Positions 1 to 8,898 of a stretch of 64,000 nt of DNA are shown in pieces. The stretch's first letter is position 1, and each line of letters begins with the position of its first letter. Source of the stretch: an uncultured Acidimicrobiaceae bacterium (GTDB lineage: Bacteria > Actinomycetota > Acidimicrobiia > Acidimicrobiales > Ilumatobacteraceae). Location: assembly GCA_903919455.1 (NCBI GenBank), contig CAIXIJ010000005.1, positions 62,001-126,000 of the forward strand, written 5' to 3'. Made by a program: the position numbers and the translations under genes. The notes beneath the pieces were generated by a model. It was not told where the DNA came from and did no database searches. It worked only from the letters and a program-made list of their open reading frames with translations.

Positions 1-31
1 GACACCAGTGTGCCACAGGAACAGATGTTCG

Positions 32-775
32 TCAGAGGCCCGTTGCCCGACGGCGACGGCGACCTCGGAAGTCGCCGAGCCAGAGTCGGCCCACCAGCAC
101 GAACGCCTCGCTGATGATGCTGCCCGACATCTTCGACTCGCCAGCCGTGCGGTCGCGGAACGAGATCGGAAACTCCACCACCTTGCCGAGATGACTCACG
201 AGGCGATACGTCATCTCGACCTGAAAGCCGTACCCCTCCGCACGGACGGTTTCGAACTCCATCCCGATCAACGCCGCCGACCGATACGCCCGATACCCGG
301 CCGTCGCATCGTTCACTGCCAGTCCGAGTACACCAGCCGCATAGCGGTTACCCCAACGTGAGAGCAACCGACGCTTCCGCGGCCAGTCCACAGTGCGTCC
401 ACCCGGCACGTACCGACTGCCGATGGCGAGATCGGCTCCGTGCTCGACGTTGGAGATCAACGCGGGTAGGACCAGCGGATCATGGGACAGATCGGCGTCC
501 ATCTGCACACAGATCTCTGCACCATCATCGATGGCGCGGCGAAGGCCCGCCCGGTAGGCATGGCCCAGACCGTTCTTCTCCTTGCGACGCAGTACATCGA
601 TGTTGCCGAGCTCACGCCCCAATGCCTCCGCACGATCGGCGGTGCCGTCGGGACTGCCGTCGTCGACCACCAAGACCCTTGCGTCGGGCGCGACGGCGCG
701 GACACTGCGCAGCAGCCGTTCGATGTTGCCGATCTCGTTGTAGGTGGGTACGACCACGGTTGCACGCACGGTCAC
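32..775 (-). CDS. Polyprenol monophosphomannose synthase (GT2 family)
   Basis: A 247-residue GT-A glycosyltransferase expected to transfer mannose from GDP-mannose to polyprenyl phosphate, the lipid donor for lipomannan and protein mannosylation. The N-terminal VVVPTYNE strand, VVDDGSPDGT near residues 37-45 and the DADLS metal-binding motif near 93-97 are those of the dolichol-phosphate-mannose synthase branch. No C-terminal membrane segments and no fused acyltransferase domain are present, so it is the short soluble form. The start is GTG, 19 bp from a divergent small membrane-protein gene. A related GT2 enzyme using another polyprenyl-phosphate sugar is possible. Confidence 0.85.
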   Translation of the reverse strand: MTVRATVVVPTYNEIGNIERLLRSVRAVAPDARVLVVDDGSPDGTADRAEALGRELGNIDVLRRKEKNGLGHAYRAGLRRAIDDGAEICVQMDADLSHDPLVLPALISNVEHGADLAIGSRYVPGGRTVDWPRKRRLLSRWGNRYAAGVLGLAVNDATAGYRAYRSAALIGMEFETVRAEGYGFQVEMTYRLVSHLGKVVEFPISFRDRTAGESKMSGSIISEAFVLVGRLWLGDFRGRRRRRATGL

Positions 776-793
776 GGAGCCTACGCTGAGAGG

Positions 794-1069
794 GTGACCG
801 AAGAACGACCCCTCTCCGCGCTCCCCTCACCGGCGGCTCGCGTGGCGGCATTCATGGCCATCCTGCTCGGCGGCGTTGCCGGAGGAGTGATCGGCTACAC
901 GTTGGTGAAACTGCAGTGCTCCGGGAGGTGCGACACCCCGAAGGGAATCGGCCTGCTGCTCGGCGCCACGCTGGCGGCGGGTGGGATGAGCATCGTCGCC
1001 GTCCTCGTGCTGCGAGCACTCGGCGAGTGGCGCCAGATCGAGCAGCGGGAACGGTCAAGCGCATCGTGA
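794..1069 (+). CDS. Small two-TM membrane protein
   Basis: A 91-residue protein with hydrophobic segments at about residues 17-39 and 51-75, joined by a short loop with two cysteines (QCSGRC), and an Arg/Glu-rich tail. I do not recognise a family. The GTG start at 794 is chosen because it follows the divergent mannose synthase gene closely, and the stop overlaps the next start as GTGA, which indicates translational coupling to the inositol-phosphatase-like gene. Confidence 0.6.
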   Translation: MTEERPLSALPSPAARVAAFMAILLGGVAGGVIGYTLVKLQCSGRCDTPKGIGLLLGATLAAGGMSIVAVLVLRALGEWRQIEQRERSSAS

Positions 1070-1869
1070 CCGAACTCGGCCAGGAACTGCTGCAACTTGC
1101 CACACGGCTGGCAGTGGAGGCCGGCCAGATGGTCCGCGACGGCCGATCCGCGCGCGGCATCAGTGTTCGCGACACCAAGTCGTCGGCCACCGACACGGTG
1201 ACCGAGTTCGACAGGGCGAGCGAACTCCTCATCGTCGGCGGCATCACGGCCGCCCGACCCGACGACGGCATCGTTGGCGAAGAAGGCACGTCAACCGACG
1301 GCACGTCGGGCATCAGCTGGTTGATCGACCCAATTGATGGCACCACGAACTTTCTCTACGGACTTCCCGGCTACGCCGTCAGCATCGCGGCGCAATCCGC
1401 AACCGATACCGAGGTGGGCGTGGTCTACGTGCCGGCCACCGACGAACTGTTCGCCGCACTACGCGGACACGGCGCAACCTTGAACGGGAACCCCATTCGA
1501 TGCAGCACCACCGCCGAGCGTTCGATGGCGCTGGTGGCCACCGGCTTCAGCTACCTACCGGAACGCCGAGCAGTGCAAGCGCGCCGCGCCGCCGCGCTCA
1601 TTCCGCAAGTACGCGATATCCGCCGCCTCGGTGCAGCGGCCGCAGATCTGTGTTACGTGGCCGCCGGTCGCCTCGACGTGTACTACGAGGAGTTCCTCGG
1701 GCCGTGGGACCTTGCCGCCGGTGAACTGATCGCCCGAGAGGCCGGATGCCGCTCGGGCAGCCTCGATGGTGGCCCCGTTCGCCCGTCCTCGGTGCTGGTC
1801 GCGAACCCGTGGTTGTTCGAGGACACACGCGCGTTGATCGCCCGCATCGACGCTGATCTGGCATCATGA
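1066..1869 (+). CDS. Inositol monophosphatase family protein
   Basis: A 267-residue member of the Mg-dependent inositol monophosphatase/fructose-bisphosphatase superfamily. It has GEEG at about residues 71-74, the metal-binding DPIDGTTNF motif at 88-96 and the C-terminal WDLAAGELI motif that carries the third metal aspartate. In actinobacteria such enzymes act on inositol-1-phosphate, histidinol phosphate or 3'-phosphoadenosine phosphate; the sequence alone does not say which. GTG 1066 is chosen because it overlaps the upstream stop and gives the family's usual length. The stop overlaps the response-regulator start (ATGA). A second family member lies at 49520-50266. Confidence 0.85.
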   Translation: MTELGQELLQLATRLAVEAGQMVRDGRSARGISVRDTKSSATDTVTEFDRASELLIVGGITAARPDDGIVGEEGTSTDGTSGISWLIDPIDGTTNFLYGLPGYAVSIAAQSATDTEVGVVYVPATDELFAALRGHGATLNGNPIRCSTTAERSMALVATGFSYLPERRAVQARRAAALIPQVRDIRRLGAAAADLCYVAAGRLDVYYEEFLGPWDLAAGELIAREAGCRSGSLDGGPVRPSSVLVANPWLFEDTRALIARIDADLAS

Positions 1870-2555
1870 AGGGTGTGGGTACCCGCATCCTTTCCGTGGA
1901 AGACGACGAACGCATCCGAACTGCGGTGAAGCTCGCGCTCGAGGATGAAGGCTGGACCGTCGACGAGGCGGGAAGCGGCGAGGAAGCCATCGAGCTGTTC
2001 CAGCGCGCCACACCCGACGTGGTGCTGATCGACATCATGTTGCCGGGTATCGACGGTTTCGAACTGTGCCGCACACTGCGCCGCACGAGCGACGTGCCGA
2101 TCGTGATGGTCACGGCGCGTAACGACACCCACGACGTGGTCGCCGGCCTCGAAGCCGGTGCCGACGACTACCTCACCAAGCCATTCGCCCCCAAGGAACT
2201 CTCCGCTCGCATCCGGGCCCTGCTGCGCCGCATCCGGCCGATCAGCGCTGGCCACGCCAAGTTGGTGTTCGGCGATCTCGAGATCATCCCCGACGAGGGC
2301 AAGGTGCTGCGCTCCGGCAGCGAGTTACACCTCACCAAGACCGAGTTCCGTCTTCTGTGCGAACTCGCCCAGAACCCCGGCCGCGTGTTCAGCCGAGAAA
2401 GTCTGCTCGACAAGGTCTGGGGTTACGACTACTTCGGCGATGGCCGCCTCGTGGACGTGCATGTGCGCCGACTGCGCACCAAAGTGGAATCCGATCCCGC
2501 CAACCCGCGCCACGTGGTCACGGTGCGCGGCCTCGGATACCGCCTGCAGTCCTGA
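1866..2555 (+). CDS. OmpR-family response regulator (MtrA-like)
   Basis: A 229-residue regulator. The receiver domain covers about residues 6-120, with acidic pocket EDD 12-14, phosphoacceptor D56 (DVVLID) and the conserved lysine in YLTKPF. An OmpR/PhoB winged helix with RVFSRESLLDKVWGYD fills about 130-228. It lies upstream of a HAMP-type kinase and a GerMN lipoprotein, the order of the actinobacterial mtrA-mtrB-lpqB locus, where MtrA controls cell-wall and division genes. The start overlaps the preceding stop (ATGA); a GTG nine bases downstream is a possible alternative. Confidence 0.9.
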   Translation: MKGVGTRILSVEDDERIRTAVKLALEDEGWTVDEAGSGEEAIELFQRATPDVVLIDIMLPGIDGFELCRTLRRTSDVPIVMVTARNDTHDVVAGLEAGADDYLTKPFAPKELSARIRALLRRIRPISAGHAKLVFGDLEIIPDEGKVLRSGSELHLTKTEFRLLCELAQNPGRVFSRESLLDKVWGYDYFGDGRLVDVHVRRLRTKVESDPANPRHVVTVRGLGYRLQS

Positions 2556-2564
2556 ATTCGCCTC

Positions 2565-4049
2565 GTGATCACTGCTGACCCCACCACCGAAGTGGCATTG
2601 GCGCCGCAGGGGCGGTGGCAGTCACTGCTCGATCGGCTCAATGGTCTTCAACCCCGTCGGGTGGGTCTGCGAACCCGCATCTTTTTCATGTTCGGGTTCG
2701 GGGCATTGTTCCTCGCCGGCTTCCTTGCCGCTGCGGCGTACAGCTTCACGCGCAGCAGCGTGGTGAATCAGCGAGAACGCTCCGCCGTGGACCAGGCCTA
2801 CCAACACGCCCAGGTGGCCCAGAGCGAACTCGGCACGGCCAACCCGTCGGTATCGGCAGCCATCAGCCGCCTGCAGGCACAGGGCGTCAGCCAGTTCGCT
2901 ATCAACAGCGCGGGCAACTGGAGCGCACCCTCGGCACAGTTCGGTCCGGCGAACATTCCCGCCACGCTGCAGACGCGGGTGATCGACGAACGCATCGATG
3001 CCACGATGATCACTCAGGTGAAGAGCCAGCCGGTGCTGATCATCGGTATCGCTCTGGGTGGCAACAACGCCTACTTCGACTTTGTCGAGATGCAAGACAC
3101 CGCCAGCACCCTGAACAGCGTGCTGCTCAGCCTGGTGTTCGCCAGCTTCATCACCACCCTGGCCGGAGCGCTGCTGGGCACCCTGGTGGCAAGTCGTGCC
3201 GTGCGACCACTGGCCGACGCCGCTCAGGCTGCCCAGGCAATTGCCGGGGGCCGCCTCGACACCCGACTCGAGCCGACCGAGGACCCCGATCTACGCCTGT
3301 TGGCACTGGCGTTCAACGACATGGCTTCGGCGCTCCAGGCTCGCGTGGAGCGCGACGCCCGCTTCGCCAGCGACGTGAGCCATGAGCTGCGATCTCCGCT
3401 GATGACACTCGCTGCCAGCGTGGAAGTGATGCAGGCTCGGCGCGACGACATGCCCGAGCGGGCGCAGGCTGCGCTGGATCTGCTGGTCGCCGACGTGATC
3501 CGTTTCCAGGGTTTGGTGGAAGACCTGCTCGAGATCTCCCGCTTCGATGCGGGGGCAATCCGACTCAACCTCGAAGATCTCCTCGTGGCCGAGTTCGTGC
3601 GACAGGCCGTTGCAGTCAGCAGTGTGCCGACAACCCCCGTGCGTGTCACCGAGCGCGCCGAACGGGTGATCATCAGCGGCGACCGCCGACGCCTGGCCCG
3701 CGTGGTCGCCAACCTCATCGACAACGCTCGCCTGCACGGCGGTGGCGATGCAACCATCGAGGTAACCGAACCCGAGGGCGAGGGCGAGCCGCTGGGCCAC
3801 ATCTGGATCATCGTGGAAGACCACGGCGCCGGCGTACCGCAGGAAGAGCGATCGCTCATCTTCGAACGCTTCGCACGTGGCGCGGTGGCCGGCCGACGCA
3901 GCAGTAGCGACGGCGCAGGCCTCGGTCTCGCCTTGGTGGACGAGCACACCCGCCTCCACGGTGGTCGTGTCTGGGTGGAAGATCGCTCCGACGGCGAGCC
4001 GGGCGCTCGGTTCGTGCTCGAGTTGCCGGCCGAGGAGGTGGGCATATGA
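2565..4049 (+). CDS. HAMP-domain sensor histidine kinase (MtrB-like)
   Basis: A 494-residue membrane kinase. TM1 is at about 39-61, followed by an extracytoplasmic region to about 185, TM2 at about 186-209, HAMP at 210-262, and a HisKA domain with SHELRSPL and phosphoacceptor H273. The HATPase domain shows the N box (NLIDNARLHG), G1 (EDHGAGVP), F box (FERFARG) and G2 (GAGLGLALV). It is the evident partner of the regulator 9 bp upstream. The GTG start lacks a good ribosome-binding site, so a start slightly downstream is possible. The stop overlaps the lipoprotein start (ATGA). Confidence 0.92.
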   Translation: MITADPTTEVALAPQGRWQSLLDRLNGLQPRRVGLRTRIFFMFGFGALFLAGFLAAAAYSFTRSSVVNQRERSAVDQAYQHAQVAQSELGTANPSVSAAISRLQAQGVSQFAINSAGNWSAPSAQFGPANIPATLQTRVIDERIDATMITQVKSQPVLIIGIALGGNNAYFDFVEMQDTASTLNSVLLSLVFASFITTLAGALLGTLVASRAVRPLADAAQAAQAIAGGRLDTRLEPTEDPDLRLLALAFNDMASALQARVERDARFASDVSHELRSPLMTLAASVEVMQARRDDMPERAQAALDLLVADVIRFQGLVEDLLEISRFDAGAIRLNLEDLLVAEFVRQAVAVSSVPTTPVRVTERAERVIISGDRRRLARVVANLIDNARLHGGGDATIEVTEPEGEGEPLGHIWIIVEDHGAGVPQEERSLIFERFARGAVAGRRSSSDGAGLGLALVDEHTRLHGGRVWVEDRSDGEPGARFVLELPAEEVGI

Positions 4050-4657
4050 GGCGCCGAGCGTTGCTGCTCCTCGGCTTGTGCGTGCTGGTGTCGGCGTGTG
4101 GCATCTCCGAGGACACCAAGCCACGCGACATCCCGGACCCCGAGAAACAGGATCTCGGTGGTGCCGCCACCCCAGGGGGTGGCGTGGCCACCGGCGAGGG
4201 ACGCATCTATCTCATCGGGCCTGCCACAACCGGTCAGACCCCACTCCTCCAGCCGGTCGCCCGTTCAGCCGTGACGGCGACGGAACTCCTCAACTCCCTC
4301 CTGTCAGGCCCGAACGACACCGAAGTGAGTCAGCAATACCGCACCGCCATCCCGACAGGCACCCGCTTGCGTGCCGCGACCGTGCAGGGTGCCACGTTGC
4401 GGGTGAACATGACCGAGGAGTTGTTGCAGTTGTCGGGCAGCGACCTCGTGGACGCGCTTGCCCAAATCGTGTTCACGTCGTCCGAACTCGACGGCGTACA
4501 GCAGGTGAAGGTGCTGGTGAACGGCGCAGAGCAGCAATGGCCCGCGGGCAACGGCACCCTTCAGAGCGCGCCGCTCACCGTGTACGACTTTCCTGGCCGA
4601 GTGTCCTCAGCGCAACCGGCGTACCCAGCCGTGCCCACACCTACCGACGGCGGCTAG
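4046..4657 (+). CDS. GerMN-domain lipoprotein (short LpqB-like)
   Basis: A 203-residue exported lipoprotein with a basic start, a hydrophobic stretch and the lipobox VSAC (C18), followed by a GerMN domain over about residues 45-165 (LLNSLLSGP..., LRAATVQGATLRVNMT...). In mycobacteria LpqB carries GerMN plus a C-terminal beta-propeller and modulates MtrAB. Here the protein ends soon after GerMN, so only the first half of LpqB is represented. Operon position and ATGA overlap with the kinase suggest it acts on that kinase from outside the membrane; this is inference. Confidence 0.82.
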   Translation: MRRRALLLLGLCVLVSACGISEDTKPRDIPDPEKQDLGGAATPGGGVATGEGRIYLIGPATTGQTPLLQPVARSAVTATELLNSLLSGPNDTEVSQQYRTAIPTGTRLRAATVQGATLRVNMTEELLQLSGSDLVDALAQIVFTSSELDGVQQVKVLVNGAEQQWPAGNGTLQSAPLTVYDFPGRVSSAQPAYPAVPTPTDGG

Positions 4658-4696
4658 CGACAGCCGCAACCGCCATGCGGTGCAAGCAACGCGGTG

Positions 4697-5731
4697 TCAG
4701 CCGAAGAACACTTCGGCAACCTCGTGGTAAAGATGCATATCCACCGGGCGGGTTTTGCCAACGGTTTCGGAGAGCGGTACGGGCACCAACTCGTTTCCCC
4801 TCAACGCCACCATCTTGCCCCAAGCACCCGCATGCACGGCGTCGATTGCTGCCACGCCGTAGCGCGTGCTGAGTACCCGATCAAACGCTGTCGGGGTGCC
4901 ACCGCGCTGTATGTGACCGAGCAGCACCATTCGCGTTTCGAAGCCGGTGCGATCCTCGATGGCGTAGGCAATGGTCTCGGCCACGCCACCAAGTCGAACG
5001 TGGCCGAACTGGTCGAACACCTTGTCGCGTCCTGCCATCGATCCAGGTTGAGGCTCGGCTCCTTCGGCTACCACCACGATGGATGCGTAGCGGCCGCGCT
5101 CGTGGCGGTTGCGCAGCAGGCGGCACACAGCATCGATGTCGAACGGCTGCTCTGGGATGAGAATCGCAGTGGCGCCGCCAGCAATGCCAGCGTGGGTGGC
5201 GATCCATCCGCTGTGCCGGCCCATCACTTCCACCACCATCACTCGATCGTGGCTCTCTGCGGTGGTGTGCAGTCGGTCGATGGCATCGGTGGCGATCTGC
5301 ACCGCAGTGTTGAACCCGAACGTCATGTCGGTTCCCACCACATCGTTGTCGATGGTCTTGGGCACGCCGATGATGGGAAGTCCGAGTTCGTCGTAGAGCT
5401 TCGAGGCAACACTGAGCGAACCGTTGCCACCGATCACGATCAGCGCATCGAGTTGCATCTCGCGGAACGTTGCCGCCACTTCGGCCACGCCGTCGGCATG
5501 GTCGTACGGGCTGCCTCGACGAGTGCCGAGCAAGGTGCCACCCCGCGGCAGCATCCCGCGCAGCGACGCAACGTCGAGGTGCATGGTGCGCCGTTCCCGG
5601 ACCCCGTCCCAGGCGTCGAGGAACCCGATGAGTTCGTCGTCGTAGACCACTTCACCCTTGCGGACGATGGCCCGGATGACCGCGTTGAGGCCTGGACAAT
5701 CGCCGCCACCTGTCAGAATGCCGACACGCAC
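4697..5731 (-). CDS. pfkA: 6-phosphofructokinase
   Basis: A 344-residue enzyme that phosphorylates fructose-6-phosphate in glycolysis. GGGDCPGLN at 8-16, PKTIDNDVVGTD with catalytic D128, MGRHSGW, and C-terminal GHIQRGGTPTAFDR are diagnostic. The nucleotide-site motif is GGNGS (101-105). G104 is typical of ATP-dependent enzymes, but N103 replaces the usual Asp or Glu. K125 follows the pattern of other actinobacterial enzymes and of PPi-dependent ones. GTG 5731 is chosen because the mature family begins at this VRVGILTGGG segment; the open frame continues 17 codons upstream. ATP is the likely but unproven donor. Confidence 0.9.
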   Translation of the reverse strand: MRVGILTGGGDCPGLNAVIRAIVRKGEVVYDDELIGFLDAWDGVRERRTMHLDVASLRGMLPRGGTLLGTRRGSPYDHADGVAEVAATFREMQLDALIVIGGNGSLSVASKLYDELGLPIIGVPKTIDNDVVGTDMTFGFNTAVQIATDAIDRLHTTAESHDRVMVVEVMGRHSGWIATHAGIAGGATAILIPEQPFDIDAVCRLLRNRHERGRYASIVVVAEGAEPQPGSMAGRDKVFDQFGHVRLGGVAETIAYAIEDRTGFETRMVLLGHIQRGGTPTAFDRVLSTRYGVAAIDAVHAGAWGKMVALRGNELVPVPLSETVGKTRPVDMHLYHEVAEVFFG

Positions 5732-5766
5732 GCATGCAAAGGCTAGCTGCGAAGGAGTTGTTGTCG

Positions 5767-6102
5767 ATGGCCTGGGATGCATCCCGACCTGTCCCCTGGA
5801 AGCGATTGAGCATCGAATGGACGGTCGTCGCCGTCGTCGTTGCAGGGCTGTCGTACTTCGTCACCCACAACCGCCAATTGTCGAGTTACATCACCATCGT
5901 GCTCGCAGGCGCGGTGTACGTGGGGTTCGGCGCGATCCTCGCCAAGTTCGGCTACGCCCGCAAGACGCTCACTCAGTTGCGCGCCGAGACCGCAGCGACG
6001 CAGGCGGCATCGGCAGTCACGCCCGGAGCGAGGCCCAAGCCAGCACCGACCAGTCGTACCTCGACCGGATCGAACCAGCGGTCCAACAAGAAGAAGCGCT
6101 GA
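5767..6102 (+). CDS. Small membrane protein with basic C-terminus
   Basis: A 111-residue protein with hydrophobic segments at about 18-33 and 41-60 and a polar, Lys/Arg-rich tail ending KKKR. No family is recognised. ATG 5767 is preferred over an in-frame ATG at 5734 because the Shine-Dalgarno sequence GAAGGAG lies at 5751-5757, nine bases upstream. It diverges from pfkA and precedes glycerol kinase by 25 bp, so it may be co-transcribed with glpK. Confidence 0.65.
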   Translation: MAWDASRPVPWKRLSIEWTVVAVVVAGLSYFVTHNRQLSSYITIVLAGAVYVGFGAILAKFGYARKTLTQLRAETAATQAASAVTPGARPKPAPTSRTSTGSNQRSNKKKR

Positions 6103-6127
6103 TCCGCAGCGAACTAGGTTGCAGGTC

Positions 6128-7618
6128 GTGACGACGAACCAGCAGCCGTGCGTGATCGCCATCGATGCGGGTACCACCGGGGTCCGCAGCCGAGCCGTGT
6201 TCCCGGGTAGCACGGGCAGCACCGTGTCCAGCTACCGCGAGTTCACCCAGCACTTTCCCGAGCCCGGTTGGGTGGAACACGATGCGCTCGAGATCTGGGA
6301 GGCCGTGCGCGCCACGCTGCACGACGTGATCGATCAGGTGGGAACACCGACCGCCATCGGCATCACCAACCAACGCGAGACCGTGCTGGCATGGAACCGC
6401 CGCACAGGGCAGCCGTACGGCACCGCCATCGTGTGGCAGGACCGGCGAACCGCCGGTCGTTGCGATCAACTCGCCGAAGACGGGCATCTTCCCCAGGTGA
6501 GAGCCATCACCGGGCTGGTGCTCGACCCGTACTTCAGCGGCACCAAGGCCGCCTGGCTGCTCCAGCACCGCGACATCCCCATCGACGACGACCTGGCTAT
6601 CGGCACCATCGACACCTGGTTGCTCTGGAACCTCACCGGCGGCGAGGTCTTCGCCACCGACCCCAGCAACGCAAGTCGCACGATGCTGTTCGACATCCGA
6701 TCGCTGGCGTGGAGTCCGCATATGTGCGACCTGCTCGATGTGCCCATCGCCGCACTCCCCCAGGTGCTGCCTTCCAGCGGCCGATTCGGCGTCACGTCCG
6801 AGCGATGCGACGTTCCCGCCGGCATCCCCATTTCCGGCATCGCCGGCGACCAGCAGGCGGCGCTGTTCGGCCAGGCGTGTGTGCACCCGGGCATGGCCAA
6901 GAACACCTATGGCACCGGCAGTTTCGTGCTGATGAACGTCGGCGCTACGTGCCCCGCTCCCACCGATGGCATGCTCACCACGGTGGCATGGACGCTGTCC
7001 GACGGCACGGTGGCCTACGCGCTCGAGGGGGCCATCTTCGTCACCGGCGCCGCCGTGCAATGGTTACGCGATGGTCTGGGCGTCATCCAGTCCGCTGCGG
7101 AGATAGAACCGTTGGCCTTCAGCGTCCCCGACAACGGCGGCGTGTTCCTGGTGCCAGCCTTCACCGGACTTGGCAGCCCGTGGTGGGACCCGTATGCACG
7201 CGGCACGATCGTGGGCATCACTCGCGGATCCACCAAGGCGCACCTGGCCCGCGCCGTGGTGGAAGCCATGGCGTACCAGACACGAGATGCCGTGCACGCA
7301 ATGACCTCGGCAGCCGGCGTGGAGGTGAACGACCTCCGAGTGGATGGCGGCGCCTCCGTCATGGACGAGATGCTGCAACTTCAGGCAGATCAACTCGGGG
7401 TCACCGTTCGCCGACCGATGGACCAGGAGACCACAGCACTGGGTGCCGCATTCCTAGCGGGCCTCGCCGAGGGAGTCTGGGCATCACTCGACGCGGTGGC
7501 GGCCGAGTGGGACCTCGATGCAGTCTTCGAGCCGAACCCCGACCGCACCTTCGTCGACATCGCACACGAGACCTGGTTGCGCGCAGTGGAGCGCTCACGC
7601 TCCTGGGCGGATGAATGA
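6128..7618 (+). CDS. glpK: Glycerol kinase
   Basis: A 496-residue FGGY kinase that phosphorylates glycerol to sn-glycerol-3-phosphate. With GTG 6128 as start, the glycerol-binding residues R83, E84 (NQRET) and W103 (VWQDR) carry the same numbers as in the E. coli enzyme. The tyrosine of DPYFSGTK and the Asp/Gln of GDQQAALFG are also present. EFTQHFPEPGWVEHD is typical of true GlpK. This makes it the best glycerol kinase in the window; the paralogue at 32241 lacks several of these residues. Its stop overlaps the following CoA-transferase start (ATGA). Confidence 0.95.
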   Translation: MTTNQQPCVIAIDAGTTGVRSRAVFPGSTGSTVSSYREFTQHFPEPGWVEHDALEIWEAVRATLHDVIDQVGTPTAIGITNQRETVLAWNRRTGQPYGTAIVWQDRRTAGRCDQLAEDGHLPQVRAITGLVLDPYFSGTKAAWLLQHRDIPIDDDLAIGTIDTWLLWNLTGGEVFATDPSNASRTMLFDIRSLAWSPHMCDLLDVPIAALPQVLPSSGRFGVTSERCDVPAGIPISGIAGDQQAALFGQACVHPGMAKNTYGTGSFVLMNVGATCPAPTDGMLTTVAWTLSDGTVAYALEGAIFVTGAAVQWLRDGLGVIQSAAEIEPLAFSVPDNGGVFLVPAFTGLGSPWWDPYARGTIVGITRGSTKAHLARAVVEAMAYQTRDAVHAMTSAAGVEVNDLRVDGGASVMDEMLQLQADQLGVTVRRPMDQETTALGAAFLAGLAEGVWASLDAVAAEWDLDAVFEPNPDRTFVDIAHETWLRAVERSRSWADE

Positions 7619-8898
7619 ATCGGCCTTCCGTCTCTGCGTCCGCCGATGCGGTACTGCCGCACGTACGCCCGAATGGGCACATCATCGTGCCGTTGGCCAA
7701 CGGTGAACCCACGGCACTTCTGGATGCCATCGAGGGTGCCGCTGCGGCCGGTGCCATCGAGAACGTCACGGTGCACCAAATGCATGCCCTACGCGATCGG
7801 CCGTACCTCCACGGCCAGTACGGAGATCGCCTCCGGCACGTGAGCTACTTCCTGTCGCCCGTCACCCGGCCGTGTTTCCACGAGGGAACCCTGGATCTGG
7901 TGCCCAACCATTTCAGCGAAGTCTTCAGCCACATGCAGCGTCGCACCAACGACCCACTGGTGATCGCCGCCGCAGCGCCGCCCGACCAGCACGGCTACTT
8001 CAGCCTCGGTGTGAGCGCCGACTACACGAGCAGTTTCATCGGTCGAGCGCGGTTCTTCCTCGAGGTCAACGAGCACATGCCGCGCACGTTCGGGCGCAAC
8101 CAAATCCACATCAGCCAGGTGGAGGGGTGGGTGCGCAACGATCACCCGCTGCAGGAAGTGCCACCGCCCATGCTCGACGAGCACGACCACACCATTGCGG
8201 CGTTCGTTGCCGACCGAATTCCCGACGGCGCCTGCCTGCAGACCGGCATCGGCGCCATCCCCAATGCCATCATGAGTGCGCTCGCCCACCACCGCGACCT
8301 CGGAGTGCACACCGAACTCCTCAGCGATGGCCTGGTGGATCTTGTCGAAACCGGCGTGGTGAATGGAGTTCGCAAGCTTCACAACCGCACCAAGGTGGTG
8401 GGCACGTTCGCTCTCGGTACGCAGCGGCTCTACGACTTCCTCAACGAGAACACCGCCATCGAGCTCTGGAGCGCCCGCTACGTGAACGATCCTCGGCTGT
8501 TGAGCCGCGAGCACAACTTTGTCTCCATCAACGCGACCCTCTCCGTCGACTTTCTCGGTCAGTGCGCCTCGGAGACCCTGGGCGGGCTGTACTACTCGTC
8601 CTCGGGCGGGCAGGTCGACTTCGCACGTGGCGCTATGTACTCCGAGGGCGGCCAAGGCTTCATCGTGTTGCACTCCACCGCATCGCACGGCGCAGTGAGC
8701 CGCATCGTGCCGCAACTGGGTGCCGGCGAAGTGGTGACGAACTCCAAGAACACGGTCGACAAGGTCGTCACGGAGTACGGGGTGGCGGAACTGCGATCCA
8801 AGACCATTCGCGAACGAACCGCGGCGCTGATCGCCATCGCACACCCCGACCATCGCGCACACCTCACCGACGAGGCGCGAGCGCTCGGCTACCTCTAG
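7615..8898 (+). CDS. Acetyl-CoA hydrolase / 4-hydroxybutyrate CoA-transferase family
   Basis: A 427-residue class-I-like CoA-transferase. It has the glycine-rich TGIGAIPNAIM segment, the catalytic glutamate in GVHTELLSDG (E234) and the C-terminal EYGVAELRSKTIRER motif that closes the CoA site. Such enzymes move CoA between acetyl-CoA and short organic acids such as 4-hydroxybutyrate, butyrate or succinate. The substrate cannot be read from sequence. It overlaps glpK by 4 bp, and a paralogue at 42970-44262 shares the domain plan. Its 3' end overlaps the convergent kinase gene by 4 bp. Confidence 0.85.
   Translation: MNRPSVSASADAVLPHVRPNGHIIVPLANGEPTALLDAIEGAAAAGAIENVTVHQMHALRDRPYLHGQYGDRLRHVSYFLSPVTRPCFHEGTLDLVPNHFSEVFSHMQRRTNDPLVIAAAAPPDQHGYFSLGVSADYTSSFIGRARFFLEVNEHMPRTFGRNQIHISQVEGWVRNDHPLQEVPPPMLDEHDHTIAAFVADRIPDGACLQTGIGAIPNAIMSALAHHRDLGVHTELLSDGLVDLVETGVVNGVRKLHNRTKVVGTFALGTQRLYDFLNENTAIELWSARYVNDPRLLSREHNFVSINATLSVDFLGQCASETLGGLYYSSSGGQVDFARGAMYSEGGQGFIVLHSTASHGAVSRIVPQLGAGEVVTNSKNTVDKVVTEYGVAELRSKTIRERTAALIAIAHPDHRAHLTDEARALGYL

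Noticed and set aside
4669-4681. Possible hairpin ACCGC-CAT-GCGGT between the GerMN lipoprotein and pfkA
   Set aside because: The stem is only five base pairs with a three-base loop and no T-tract.
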